Positions 1 to 9,059 are shown, counted from the stretch's first letter. The stretch is 64,000 nucleotides of DNA from Desulfovibrio inopinatus DSM 10711 (GCF_000429305.1 NZ_KE386878.1:239036-303035), one strand, 5' to 3'. Notes: a model not told the origin generated them from the sequence alone. Numbers and translations are program-made.

Positions 1-44
1 TTGGTGGGAAAAGAAAAACGGACACGACAAAAGCGAGTAGACAC

Positions 45-524
45 ATGCGCATCGCTGTGATTTCCGACACGCATATGGCCGATCCCGATGCATGGTTTGA
101 TCAGTTTTATACAAATCACCTCGAACCGGTCGATGCCCTGATTCATTGTGGAGATATTACCGGAAGTGGAATCTATAATTACCTGCAGAATCATCGGCAA
201 TTTTATGCTGTGGCAGGCAATATGGATGCCTTCGGTATTGGGAGTGAGCTTCCAGCAACACTAACGTTGACATTGTCCGATAAAAAGGTCGGTGTTGCTC
301 ATGGATTCGGCTATGGGGAACGCAGTAGTTTAGGGTTTTCTGTCGCGGCAGCGTTTGGTGAAGACTATGACCTTATCTTGTATGGTCATACGCATATGCC
401 AGAAATTGTACGCAAAGGGACGACCACTATTATTAATCCTGGAACACTGCGACAATATAGCGGAACATTCGCGTTGATTGATTTGAGTGACGAGGGAATC
501 ACCGCTTCCATTGTTTGTGTGTAA
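45..524 (+). CDS. YfcE/MJ0936-type metallophosphoesterase
   Basis: This 159-residue protein is a small cytosolic calcineurin-like phosphoesterase. The family hydrolyses phosphodiesters (YfcE acts on model phosphodiesters; the natural substrate is unclear) using two metal ions. The metal-binding motifs appear in order: D8 and H10 in SDTH, D37 in HCGD, N59 in GNMD, H86, and GHTH at 114-117. The length is normal for the family and the reading frame is complete. The ribosome site is weak (a GAG about 8 bases upstream). The carbonic anhydrase gene follows 91 bases later on the same strand without a visible terminator, so the two may be cotranscribed. The biochemical class is secure; the physiological role is not. 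Confidence 0.88.
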   Translation: MRIAVISDTHMADPDAWFDQFYTNHLEPVDALIHCGDITGSGIYNYLQNHRQFYAVAGNMDAFGIGSELPATLTLTLSDKKVGVAHGFGYGERSSLGFSVAAAFGEDYDLILYGHTHMPEIVRKGTTTIINPGTLRQYSGTFALIDLSDEGITASIVCV

Positions 525-615
525 AAAATCGTTTTTCTCTTTGTCGTTCCTTGGTATGAGTGCTATTGCTATTGCATCTCTGTATAATTTGGACATGAAA
601 GACAAGGAGAAACCG

Positions 616-1449
616 ATGAAGAGATTTCATTCTCAATCTGGTGCTGTGACCTCAAAATTTCTGCATGGGATCATAGTTATCGCTGTTGTCGGTATCAGTC
701 TGCTGCTGTTGCACGCGAGTATGCCTGATTCGGCTTCGGCCACCAAACCAAGCCCAAAAGAAGTCATTGATATTCTGAAGGTTGGCAACGAACGATTTGT
801 TTCCGGAACATCTCAACGTCCCCATGCAGACGCTGAACGGTTAGCGCTTGCTGGGAGCGAAGATCAGGGGGACCATGCCATTGCCACCGTATTGACGTGT
901 TCCGATTCTCGGGTGCCTGTTGAAATTTTGTTTGATGCCGGGGTGATGGATATTTTTGTCATCCGCGTCGCCGGGAATGTTGTTCAAACCGATGAAGCCG
1001 GCTCCATTGAGTATGGCATTGCGCATGTTCATACCCCCGTCATGGTTGTTTTGGGGCATACGCAATGCGGCGCTGTGAAAGCTGTCACGCAAGCGGCTCT
1101 TGGTGAAGGCCATGAGCTTGAGCGAAACATTCCTCCGTTGGTTGCCCCCATTGTTCCTGCCGTCAAAAAAGCTATGCACGATCATCCCGATATGAAAGGC
1201 ATGAGCGTGATCCCTGCTGCAATCGAACAGAATGTCTGGCAGAGCATTCGTGATTTGTTCATGCAAAGTCCCACAGCTCGGATATATCATGCCGAAGGCA
1301 AATCCAAAGTTGTTGGCGCAATTTATGATGTGGCGACAGGCAAGGTACGGTGGCTCCCGGAAGGGAAGGTCGATAGTATTCTCAAAGAGGTCGAAGCCGA
1401 TCCCAACCGTGCCATGAATGCAATGGCCGAAGGCGAACACCACGAGTAG
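616..1449 (+). CDS. exported beta-class carbonic anhydrase
   Basis: Beta-carbonic anhydrases interconvert CO2 and bicarbonate with a zinc ion held by Cys, Asp, His and Cys. All are visible: C95 and D97 in TCSDSRVP, then H148 and C151 in GHTQCGAV. Residues 18-33 are a strongly hydrophobic stretch after a basic N-terminus, so the enzyme is probably exported or anchored facing the periplasm, which suits an organism handling CO2, formate or bicarbonate across the envelope. The start at 616 is chosen because AAGGAGA lies 5 bases upstream; the longer open frame begins inside the previous gene and has no such site. A strong hairpin terminator follows directly. Confidence 0.9.
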   Translation: MKRFHSQSGAVTSKFLHGIIVIAVVGISLLLLHASMPDSASATKPSPKEVIDILKVGNERFVSGTSQRPHADAERLALAGSEDQGDHAIATVLTCSDSRVPVEILFDAGVMDIFVIRVAGNVVQTDEAGSIEYGIAHVHTPVMVVLGHTQCGAVKAVTQAALGEGHELERNIPPLVAPIVPAVKKAMHDHPDMKGMSVIPAAIEQNVWQSIRDLFMQSPTARIYHAEGKSKVVGAIYDVATGKVRWLPEGKVDSILKEVEADPNRAMNAMAEGEHHE

Positions 1450-1469
1450 TTTTTCCATTTCAATATACA

Positions 1470-1507
1470 GAAATACCAAAGCGTCCAACAGGGCGCTTTG
1501 GTATTTC
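1470..1507. terminator. bidirectional hairpin terminator
   Basis: A perfect 14-bp inverted repeat (GAAATACCAAAGCG and its complement) with a 10-base loop lies between two convergent genes. The outer stem is AT-rich on both sides, so it can end transcription of carbonic anhydrase on the plus strand and pyruvate kinase on the minus strand. Confidence 0.8.
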
Positions 1508-1528
1508 TACGACAGTCGAATGTGAAGT

Positions 1529-2950
1529 CTATTTGTAGTAGATTTTAATATTGTTTGTTCCTGGATGCGGCTGACCTGGTGTCGGTTGACCCGCCGTGAG
1601 AATGATCGCCTGATTGCGTTCGAAATCAGGGGTGTCTTCAACAAAGTCTTCCACTCGTTTCATATGTCCACGATTGTCATGCTCAATGAGGTGAGGGGTC
1701 ACGCCCCAACTGAAATTGAGCCCCCGCAAAACCTCCTCGTCTGTTGTAAGTGCGTGAACAGGTTCCTTGGGACGTCGTGAAGACATAAAACGGGCCGTGA
1801 GCCCGCTCGTACTATGACAGACCATGGCCGGACTTTTCATATTTTGAGCAAGGAGGCAGGCGGCATAAGCAAGATATTTCGGAACGTTTTGACCTTCCCC
1901 CGGTGGATAGGGTGTGGGAATACGTTGTAAATAATATCCAATCGCGTGGTCGGCGATATTGTGCATGACTTTAACCGTACCAACAGGGTGACGACCAACC
2001 GCGGTTTCTTCGGACAGCATAACACAATCAGCACCATCCATAATGGCGTTGGCAACGTCCGTGGCTTCGGCGCGCGTCGGGATAGGGTTGTCCACCATGG
2101 AAAGCAACATTTGCGTTGCGACGATGGACGGTTTTTGTGCGTGCCGGCATGCCCGAATAATTTTTTTCTGAATTACCGGGAGTTCTTCCAACGGGCATTC
2201 CAGCCCCAGATCACCACGCGCCACCATGATGGCATCGGCGACTTCAAGGATATCGTCCAGTCGGTCCACCGCATTGCGCCGTTCGAGTTTAGCGACAATG
2301 GGGAGGTCTTTTCCGTGTTTTTGCATTTCCTTACGTAAAAGCAAAACGTCATCAGGACTTTGCACAAAGGAAATCGCGAAGGCGTCGATGCCAACATCAA
2401 TACCTTCGTGGACATCGCGAATATCTTTTTCCGTCAGTGCAGGAAGAGGGTGATATTTTCCAGGAAAACAAATTCCCTTATTCGAAGTCAGCATCCCGGC
2501 GTTTTGCGCATGCAAAGCGTAGAGGCGATCTTTCTTTAAAACTTCGCTGACTTTGAATTGTAACAGCCCGTCACTCAGATTTACCGGCATGCCGACACTC
2601 AGACCGGCAAGCAGTTCTGGAATATCCAGACTGATGAATGGTCGGTCGACAAATGGCGCGTCTTCTCCCGGAGCACCAAGGAACAGGGTTTCGTCCTTGA
2701 ATACTTGCCGGGGAGAATCTTTCACCTCACCGATACGTATTTTAGGACCACATAAGTCACCCATCGCTGTGATGGGGAAGCCGAATTCTTTCTCCAACTT
2801 CCGTACGGTCGCAATGTGTGGAGCAAATGCCGCCGCGTGAGAGTGGGAGAAGTTAAAACGAAAAATTCGTACTCCAGCGTCCACCAACTCCCACATGGTG
2901 TCGGGGTGCATTGAAGCTGGCCCAAGGGTGGCGATAATCTTAACGTGCAT
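1529..2950 (-). CDS. pyk: pyruvate kinase
   Basis: Pyruvate kinase transfers phosphate from phosphoenolpyruvate to ADP, the last step of glycolysis. The 473-residue protein has the N-terminal KIIATLGPAS motif, RFNFSHS, the GDLCGPKIR loop, the catalytic-lysine region IVAKLERRNAVDRL, MVARGDLG, and the ATQMLLSM and NAIMDGADCVMLSEETA signatures, followed by a C-terminal allosteric domain. The start at 2950 is preferred over 2956 because AAGGGG sits 6 bases before it and would overlap the earlier ATG. It converges on the carbonic anhydrase gene with a shared terminator. Nothing is missing from the active site. Confidence 0.95.
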   Translation of the reverse strand: MHVKIIATLGPASMHPDTMWELVDAGVRIFRFNFSHSHAAAFAPHIATVRKLEKEFGFPITAMGDLCGPKIRIGEVKDSPRQVFKDETLFLGAPGEDAPFVDRPFISLDIPELLAGLSVGMPVNLSDGLLQFKVSEVLKKDRLYALHAQNAGMLTSNKGICFPGKYHPLPALTEKDIRDVHEGIDVGIDAFAISFVQSPDDVLLLRKEMQKHGKDLPIVAKLERRNAVDRLDDILEVADAIMVARGDLGLECPLEELPVIQKKIIRACRHAQKPSIVATQMLLSMVDNPIPTRAEATDVANAIMDGADCVMLSEETAVGRHPVGTVKVMHNIADHAIGYYLQRIPTPYPPGEGQNVPKYLAYAACLLAQNMKSPAMVCHSTSGLTARFMSSRRPKEPVHALTTDEEVLRGLNFSWGVTPHLIEHDNRGHMKRVEDFVEDTPDFERNQAIILTAGQPTPGQPHPGTNNIKIYYK

Positions 2951-3068
2951 GAACATCCCCTTTCATGGTTGGTTCAACAACGGATGTATCTTATGCCATA
3001 GACCAGTTCAACAGACATCGCAATTTGAAGACGTCAAAAACGCTTTTCTTTTGTGCGAGCAATGTCAA

Positions 3069-5204
3069 TTACGCCGCCAGCCACATTATCGATTCTTGGG
3101 GTTGCACATGTGCTTTCAACGTGTGACTCCCAAGCTTGAGAGCACTGATATGCCCGGTGTGTTCATGGAGTTGAATCGTCGCGTGCATTCTTTGCCGCGT
3201 GATTGGACAGCGCAATTCGGTCTGAAGGGTGTTGCGAGCGGTTAAACGTACAATAGCCGTATTCACCCCCAACCTATGATGAAATGAGGCCAAAAGCGGG
3301 GCCAAGAAACGTCTCCATCCAAAACAAGGAAGGGTCGCCGGGACGGGTTCCGTCCACGTAATCCCCGGCTCTCCGCCGAATGGTAAGCGAGGCATGGCAG
3401 CAAATATCAGAGCCAGAGACGGGTCGTTGCCTTCATGTCGAAGAAAGAGCAAGCTTCCTGGTGTGTTGGCATAGTACAGCCGTCCATTTTCTGTTTCCAG
3501 AAATCGTGATCCGTCATCGGCCATCCCTACGGTCATTGTGACAGCTGTTGATGCCGTCTCACTGTTGAGACAGAACGTCATCGATGTATCAAGCGCAAGC
3601 TCCCATCCAGCGTGGCGTTGCATATCAATGGGAAGCGGTGCGAGTTTGTCGTCGGTTTGCGGTTGGTTGCCCGCAACATAGACATCATCCACGACATAAT
3701 GCGAAAATCCGAAGGGAAGTGTGGGAGCTCCGAGGTCTGCACGAGTCTGTACTTGGATATGGATATGTGGTCGTGGCGAGTTTCCAGAATTCCCACAAGC
3801 TCCGAGCAGTGTTCCTGCTTCTATCCATTGACCAGGTTCAACGCGGATTGATCCCTGACGGAAATGTGACAATTCAACCCAATAGCCGTCCGGATGCTCA
3901 ATAACAACAGCATTTCCCCAAGAATTGGCCGTATCCACCATGCCGATAGGATTGTCGGGGAGATCATTCATGACGGACACGATGCGTCCGCGACAGGGAG
4001 CAACGACGGGTTTACCAAAGGCGAAAAAGTCCGTCAGCAGTGAGCCGTCATGGACAAAATCCAGTCCGTCATCGTTCGTAATGATGAAATCATACGCATT
4101 GCGCCACACGCCTTTATGTGTCCATGGGCCATCAACGCCCTGCCATACGGTCCATGGTCCGGAAAAAGGCAAATAGAGAAGTCGTAAGGGAATACGCGCA
4201 CGTTCTTTCCATACAGCATGATCAATGACGGCCAATTCTGGACTGCGTGCATAAAAGGCTGCCCGACTGGGAGCACCAAGCAGACGTGCAGCAAAAAAGA
4301 CAGGCAAGGTGGAGAGGACAAACGGTAACGTTAAAACCGGCGCTCCCACTGCGACTCCCAAAGAGTTCAGTGCACAACCAATTAAGGCACACCAGACTGT
4401 GGCACCAGCAGCCAAAAGATAGTGCTTTCCTGTGGGAACACACAATGCTCCGCCGATAGCCATCGCTGTGAGGATGTCGTTGAACGCGAGACTGTGGGTT
4501 GCCGCTGTGCTGAAATCGTTGAGAAGAAGAATTCGTGTTCCGACTCCAACGCCAAATCCTATAAAGGAAAGGACAAATAGAATCCGTGACGAGGCAAGAA
4601 GGCAAAGAGAAAGAACGAGTCCAGCCAACACCGAGGGCATAAAGAGAATAGAACCCAATGCCCGGAAATACCCGGCAAGCAGTGGAGGCATTGTCGGATT
4701 GAACCATTGAATAAAAACGTCTTGTGGCATCGGCCAGTTCGGCGACGCCAGCGCGATGCTGATACCGACGAGAGCAAACGGAAGGCTCAAGGCAGGCAAA
4801 CCCAACCAGGTATCCAAAAGGTAAGCGAGAACCACAGTCATCACGGCAGTGAAAATTGCTGCAATGGCAACAAGCGCAATGGATTCCAAAGTAGGTACAT
4901 ATCGTATGCCCATATAGCAGCCAATCAGAAATGCATTGGCAATATGAACTTCGGACATGGCCGTTTTGGTGTTGGCTCCGAGCAGTTTCAAACCCATTTG
5001 TCCGGCAATGAGCCCCAGCATCCCAAATGCGGCAACAACGGGTGCAATAAATGCAAGCCCAATGGCCAGCAAGCCGAATCGCGCTGAAGGGATGAAGAAA
5101 ATAGAGCCGATACCTGATCCAAGGCGTCGAACGATGGAAAACACCTTTGTACGTCTTAAGGTCTTAAACGTATGACCCCATGTTGTGCTGGAAACGTGTG
5201 TCAT
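3069..5204 (-). CDS. urea transporter fused to an M23-type peptidase domain
   Basis: The first ~340 residues are hydrophobic with about ten membrane spans and carry two copies of the urea-transporter signature, seen as LPALSLPF and PVLTLPF, the internal duplication typical of the UT family. The C-terminal ~370 residues are soluble and contain an M23/LytM-like fold: THKG and AYDF, GKPVVAPCRGRIVSV, WGNAVVIEHPDG, VELSH, then GNSGNSPRPHIHIQVQ with the HxH zinc motif. The C-terminal domain probably sits in the periplasm. M23 enzymes cut peptide crosslinks in peptidoglycan; substrate and activity here are inferred. The start at 5204 follows GAGGA; the longer frame has a hairpin in its extra part. 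It is the last gene of the cassette that begins with the PqqD-like gene. Confidence 0.85.
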   Translation of the reverse strand: MTHVSSTTWGHTFKTLRRTKVFSIVRRLGSGIGSIFFIPSARFGLLAIGLAFIAPVVAAFGMLGLIAGQMGLKLLGANTKTAMSEVHIANAFLIGCYMGIRYVPTLESIALVAIAAIFTAVMTVVLAYLLDTWLGLPALSLPFALVGISIALASPNWPMPQDVFIQWFNPTMPPLLAGYFRALGSILFMPSVLAGLVLSLCLLASSRILFVLSFIGFGVGVGTRILLLNDFSTAATHSLAFNDILTAMAIGGALCVPTGKHYLLAAGATVWCALIGCALNSLGVAVGAPVLTLPFVLSTLPVFFAARLLGAPSRAAFYARSPELAVIDHAVWKERARIPLRLLYLPFSGPWTVWQGVDGPWTHKGVWRNAYDFIITNDDGLDFVHDGSLLTDFFAFGKPVVAPCRGRIVSVMNDLPDNPIGMVDTANSWGNAVVIEHPDGYWVELSHFRQGSIRVEPGQWIEAGTLLGACGNSGNSPRPHIHIQVQTRADLGAPTLPFGFSHYVVDDVYVAGNQPQTDDKLAPLPIDMQRHAGWELALDTSMTFCLNSETASTAVTMTVGMADDGSRFLETENGRLYYANTPGSLLFLRHEGNDPSLALIFAAMPRLPFGGEPGITWTEPVPATLPCFGWRRFLAPLLASFHHRLGVNTAIVRLTARNTLQTELRCPITRQRMHATIQLHEHTGHISALKLGSHTLKAHVQPQESIMWLAA

Positions 5205-5243
5205 AATACATCCTCGAAATAGTTTGAGGAATAGGGGGGAAGA

Positions 5244-5276
5244 GAGAGGGGAAACCGTTAGCGACGGTTCCCTCTC
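5244..5276 (-). terminator. intercistronic hairpin
   Basis: GAGAGGG plus GAAACCGT pairs with ACGGTTCCCTCTC across a 5-base loop, with one bulge. It lies between the decarboxylase stop and the transporter start on the minus strand. The following bases are pyrimidine-rich but not a pure T run, so it may be an attenuator or a message-stabilising hairpin rather than a full stop. Confidence 0.5.
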
Positions 5277-5316
5277 ATTCACTTCCTCGGACATCGAAGG
5301 CACGGTTGTGCGTCTG

Positions 5317-6648
5317 TTATAATGCTTCTCGGATCAGATGATCTTCCAGTGTTTCTTTTCTGCAGATAAGTTTAGGCTCTCCAGCTTGGGTAATCATCAC
5401 TGCGGCCGGTCGGTAGTGGATGAACTGCATGGATTGCGTTTGGTTGTACGCGCCAACCGGTGACATGATAAATCTGGCTCCACGAGGCAACGGAGGCAGC
5501 ATGACCGATTCTTCAAGAACATCGATATTCATACATAATGATCCGTAAATCGCGCTTTTTTCCGTAATTCCAGTGATGGGCCTGTCGATTTCAAGACCGT
5601 GCTTGTACCAGAATGACGTAAAGAGCACATGGAGTCCTGCGTCGACCACGTAGGCGCGAGAACCGTCCATCAGTCGCCTGGATGCGGCAATGGTGGTAAT
5701 GAGAAAACCGGCGTCGTCAACAAGGGCGCGACCGGCTTCGAGAACGAGTCGTGGAAAACGACCCGCAGGAAATCCTTCCAACAGCGATGTGCTGATGGCA
5801 GAAGCATATTCGTCCATGGCAGGAACGGAGACATCCGGCGGCAAATAACTGTTCTTTAAGCGGGCCGACGATGGAAAACCGCCACCGATATCGATCGTTT
5901 CAATAAGAAAGCCAAAGGTAGATTCGATATGCTTGGCGAAGCGGACCATTTTTTCGGTCTGCCGGCCGTACGCTGCCGGATCGAGGATATACGTTCCGAT
6001 ATGACAATGCAGGCTGCTCAGTTGCAGGCGGCCTCCAACATGAATGCGGCGAACGGCTTCCAGCGCTTGATCCGACTCGAGATTGAAACCGAAACGAGAC
6101 CATTGCGGATAAATACCGGCATCAAGATTGATGCGGATTCCCACTTTGATGGTTAAGTTGTGTGCCTGGGCCACAGATTCAAGGTCGTCGATTTCATCCA
6201 TATGATCAATGTGAATCAGTGCGCCATCCTTGGCGGCACGTTCCAAGGCGTCGAGAGGTTTGACCGGGCCATTGAAAATAATGTTTTCACCGGGAATTCC
6301 CAATGCACGGGCTCGGTCATATTCCATGGCTGAAACGACTTCGGCCAGAGCGCCTTCCTCATGAAAGACTCCACAGATACCCTGAAGATAATTCGTTTTG
6401 TACGACCATGCGGTAACCACGTTGGGGTAATGGTTGGCAAACGTGTTTTTCATGTTCCGTATGGCATGACGCAACCGGTTTTCGGAGTAAACAAACAGTG
6501 GAGACCCGAATTGTTGGCACAGGTCGTCAATGGACACCCCATCAATATCGCGTCGAACAGCGATTGCGGTGTCAGCCATCAGTCCATAGGTGTTCATAAA
6601 GCCGGCCGAAAGTTTTTCAATCGCCGGTTTCACATACATTTTCGTCAT
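5317..6648 (-). CDS. group IV PLP decarboxylase (DAP/ornithine decarboxylase-like)
   Basis: This 443-residue protein belongs to the alanine-racemase-fold decarboxylases, which include diaminopimelate, arginine, ornithine and carboxynorspermidine decarboxylases. The catalytic set is complete: the PLP lysine in WSYKTNYL, HCHIGT, the phosphate loop DIGGGFPS, EAGRALVDDAG, the catalytic cysteine in GSLCMNID, and GAYNQTQS near the C-terminus. The start at 6648 has GGAGAA 5 bases upstream and overlaps the stop of the ATP-grasp gene as ATGA, which implies translational coupling. The coupling argues against a housekeeping lysA role; it more likely acts on an amino acid or product supplied by the ATP-grasp partner. 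The substrate cannot be read from the sequence. Confidence 0.85.
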   Translation of the reverse strand: MTKMYVKPAIEKLSAGFMNTYGLMADTAIAVRRDIDGVSIDDLCQQFGSPLFVYSENRLRHAIRNMKNTFANHYPNVVTAWSYKTNYLQGICGVFHEEGALAEVVSAMEYDRARALGIPGENIIFNGPVKPLDALERAAKDGALIHIDHMDEIDDLESVAQAHNLTIKVGIRINLDAGIYPQWSRFGFNLESDQALEAVRRIHVGGRLQLSSLHCHIGTYILDPAAYGRQTEKMVRFAKHIESTFGFLIETIDIGGGFPSSARLKNSYLPPDVSVPAMDEYASAISTSLLEGFPAGRFPRLVLEAGRALVDDAGFLITTIAASRRLMDGSRAYVVDAGLHVLFTSFWYKHGLEIDRPITGITEKSAIYGSLCMNIDVLEESVMLPPLPRGARFIMSPVGAYNQTQSMQFIHYRPAAVMITQAGEPKLICRKETLEDHLIREAL

Positions 6649-7685
6649 GACAGTTCTCCAGACATCAGAAAGTTTTGCCACGGTGTCATATCGGTAACGA
6701 GGTCCGTCGTGTAGCGAATCAGCATTTTACCAGCCTGATAATCTTCGTGTTCTGTTTGCTCCATGTTCATAAGCAATCGAACAAGTCGAGCCGGGAGATT
6801 GACTCCTGAGCCCGTCGCGAAATAGACCCAGGCAGGAAACCGAGGATTGATTTCAATAAGGGAAACATTGTCGCCGTTAACGAGACATTCGAGTTCGAAT
6901 GGTCCTGGCCAACGGTATCGAGCAACGAATTCCGCCGCCGCTTTAAGCATGGCATCATGTCGGACGGTAACACCGGTCCAGATTTTTCCGAGGCTGGTCG
7001 TGTTGATTTTTTTGACAGCCAGTAAGCCAAGGTGCGAGCCCTTGCCGTCCCCCAGACCAATAACATTGAGTTCTTGGCCGGGGACGAGTTTTTGAACGAT
7101 AACGGGAAATCCCCAGGTGGATGCAATGTCGTCAAAGGCTGAGAGGGCTTCCTCTGTTGATGTCGCACGCAAGGCTTTATGGAATATTCCTTTGACCATG
7201 ACAGGACTGTCGATGTCTTCTACCGCTTGAACAAGTTCCTGTCGGGAAGACACCAGCCTGGTTGTTGGCAAATCAAGACCAATGGATGTAGCAATTTCCG
7301 TCAGTCGATCTTTTCCGCGCAGTTGAAACCGAGTCATATCCGGCAACAACAGCCGAACGCCAGCACGCTCAATTTCATCTCGATACCGGATAATCACAGG
7401 AAGTTCGGCATCAAGATTTGGGATGAGGATGTCGATACCGGCTGAAGTGCATATGGAAAGCAAGCGATTGACATATTCCCGCCCATTCGTTCCCGGGTAT
7501 GGTAAAAGGTACGACCTGGGAATAATCCAATCCATGTATGCACCGGTTTCCATGGCGTCGTAGCACAGACCAACAAGTTGAATATCGAGTTCCGATGTTT
7601 CGAGCAGGCTACGGGCAACGCCGATTCCCGATCCGGGATTGTCCGTGGCATTGATTCCGGTGACGCCGACAGTGATGCGTTTCAT
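6645..7685 (-). CDS. ATP-grasp ligase of the cassette
   Basis: ATP-grasp enzymes activate a carboxylate as acyl-phosphate and join it to an amine or thiol. This 346-residue protein has an N-terminal Rossmann-like part (VGVTGINATDNPGSGIGVARSL), a lysine strand (SPVMVKGIFHKA), the hinge (FPVIVQKLVPGQELNVIGLG), and the metal-binding strand FELECLVNGDNVSLIEINPRFPAW with E and N placed as in carbamoyl-phosphate synthase or biotin carboxylase. It lies 11 bases after the PqqD-like gene and overlaps the decarboxylase gene by 4 bases, so the three are one operon. The co-substrates are unknown. The architecture resembles stand-alone amino-acid or peptide ligases more than central metabolic ATP-grasp enzymes. 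Confidence 0.85.
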   Translation of the reverse strand: MKRITVGVTGINATDNPGSGIGVARSLLETSELDIQLVGLCYDAMETGAYMDWIIPRSYLLPYPGTNGREYVNRLLSICTSAGIDILIPNLDAELPVIIRYRDEIERAGVRLLLPDMTRFQLRGKDRLTEIATSIGLDLPTTRLVSSRQELVQAVEDIDSPVMVKGIFHKALRATSTEEALSAFDDIASTWGFPVIVQKLVPGQELNVIGLGDGKGSHLGLLAVKKINTTSLGKIWTGVTVRHDAMLKAAAEFVARYRWPGPFELECLVNGDNVSLIEINPRFPAWVYFATGSGVNLPARLVRLLMNMEQTEHEDYQAGKMLIRYTTDLVTDMTPWQNFLMSGELS

Positions 7686-7696
7686 AATGTTTTTCC

Positions 7697-7936
7697 TTAC
7701 AGAATTCCGAAGGCATGCAAGCGAGAAACAAAGTCGACCGTATCGTTATGAGCGGACTGTGGAGAAATACCGAATTCTTCCGCTAACAGACTGGCGGCGT
7801 TTTCGACGCAGCCGTTGTGAGTCATAATGCTTTGCAGGAGGCTGACGCCGGTTTCATTCAAGGTGAAAGAATCACCGGTCAGAGGGTCGAAAGCCAGACC
7901 TGATGCGCCGAGCTGGAGCTGATGACAATTATTCAT
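7697..7936 (-). CDS. PqqD-family small protein
   Basis: A 79-residue protein with the PqqD pattern: a D-x-x-x-G element (FDPLTGDSF), LNETGVSLLQ, an acidic mid helix, and a closing DTVDFVSRLHAFGIL matching the Dv-x-Fl-x-x-L-x-x-x-G-l-l end of the family. PqqD-like domains bind peptides and present them to modifying enzymes; others occur beside ATP-grasp or HPr-kinase-like proteins with no known peptide. The start is firm (AAGGAGT 7 bases upstream). It is the first gene of the minus-strand cassette. No separate precursor peptide gene is visible next to it, so it may be a carrier or adaptor for the ATP-grasp enzyme. Confidence 0.75.
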   Translation of the reverse strand: MNNCHQLQLGASGLAFDPLTGDSFTLNETGVSLLQSIMTHNGCVENAASLLAEEFGISPQSAHNDTVDFVSRLHAFGIL

Positions 7937-8339
7937 GAGAATACTCCTTGTTCTTTTCCCTGATGTCTCCGGAGTCTTTCAGGTGGTTACATTCTCAAAC
8001 GAAAGAGCTCAGGAAAGGTTGACGTGGATTGCAAAAAAAAAATGAAAAGAATTTCCTGATAGATCTGAGGTGAGTTTTTCTTAATTCGGAATAATACTGG
8101 AAAGGAAAGTGTTTCGATAATTGGCGTAGCGTGTTACAATATGAAGTCTTGCAGTATAGTGCCTTCTGGCCTATGGGAGCAACGACGTTTCTTTATGGCT
8201 GACCGGTTGTACCACCTGAAGACTTTATTCCCTTTGCAGTGCGTATAGGTGGATCAAACGCAAAGGGTTGCGGAGGGAGAGCTGGTCAATAATCACGTCA
8301 TGTATTGGCGTGTTCACATATTTCTTTGCGAGTGCTTGT
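7937..8339. other. divergent intergenic region with inverted repeat
   Basis: This ~400-base region separates the PqqD cassette (minus) from the GntR/FCD regulator (plus) and holds no supported gene. It contains an A tract near 8033 and an 8-bp inverted repeat, CCCTTTGC at 8230-8237 and GCAAAGGG at 8260-8267, about 75 bases before the regulator start. It is a natural place for divergent promoters and an operator, but no -35/-10 pair is convincing. Confidence 0.5.
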
Positions 8340-9029
8340 ATGGCCTGGGATGGCAATACCAAAAAAAACGGTCGAGTTACTTTTGTTGATAAAGCATATG
8401 CTATTATCAAAGAAAACATTTTGAGTGTCCGGTATCCTCCTGGATATCAGGTGCTTGAGGCACAATTGGCCGATGATTTGGGCATGAGCCGAACACCGGT
8501 TCGTGAAGCACTAATTCGGCTCAGTGATGAAGGCCTTGTCGAGATTGTTCCTCGTCGTGGAGTGCGCGTTGTTCCACTCTCGGCAGCAGATATGTCTGAG
8601 ATTTCTGAAGTTCTCACGAGCCTGGAAGTCACGGCTGTGGAAAAAGCCGCCAAGGTGGGCCTGGAAGATGAGGCTTCATCCGCACTTGAGGCGTTGTTGA
8701 AGGAAATGGAAGACGCTTTGGATAATGATGATCTTGATACCTGGGCTGAAGCTGATGCTCGGTTTCACCAGATGCTTTTGTCATTATCTGGAAATTCCGT
8801 GCTGACGGCTATCGGCGCCAGTTTGACGGATAAGGCGCATCGCGCTCGATTGTTAACACTGCGTCTTCGGCCTAAACCTGAACGCTCCAACCGCGAACAT
8901 CGTGAAGTCGTTGAAGCGATGCGACGAGGGGATAGTGAGCGAGCGGGGCGGAGTCACCGGGCACACCGGGAGCGAGCTGCCGACATCATTACCCAAATAT
9001 TGGAGTACTATCGACTGAACCATGTCTGA
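8340..9029 (+). CDS. GntR family regulator, FCD (FadR-like) subfamily
   Basis: A 229-residue DNA-binding repressor or activator. Residues ~10-75 form the GntR winged helix, with the characteristic ADDLGMSRTPVREALIRLSDEGLVEIVPRRGVRVVPL. The rest is an FCD ligand domain with metal-binding-type residues D and H in the DARFHQML segment and later histidines. FCD regulators respond to small carboxylic acids or amino-acid metabolites. The ATG at 8340 gives the usual family length; an upstream in-frame ATG at 8268 adds 24 residues with no ribosome site, and neither start has a strong one. It is divergent from the PqqD cassette and upstream of pspF; the first is the likelier target by layout (inference). 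Confidence 0.85.
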   Translation: MAWDGNTKKNGRVTFVDKAYAIIKENILSVRYPPGYQVLEAQLADDLGMSRTPVREALIRLSDEGLVEIVPRRGVRVVPLSAADMSEISEVLTSLEVTAVEKAAKVGLEDEASSALEALLKEMEDALDNDDLDTWAEADARFHQMLLSLSGNSVLTAIGASLTDKAHRARLLTLRLRPKPERSNREHREVVEAMRRGDSERAGRSHRAHRERAADIITQILEYYRLNHV

Positions 9030-9059
9030 GTGAAATGGTTTCATTCGATAGAACATAGC

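Noticed and set aside
841-1488. 215-codon minus-strand ORF inside the carbonic anhydrase gene
   Set aside because: It is a shadow of a strongly conserved gene; composition is rich in His, Asn and Cys, typical of antisense frames.
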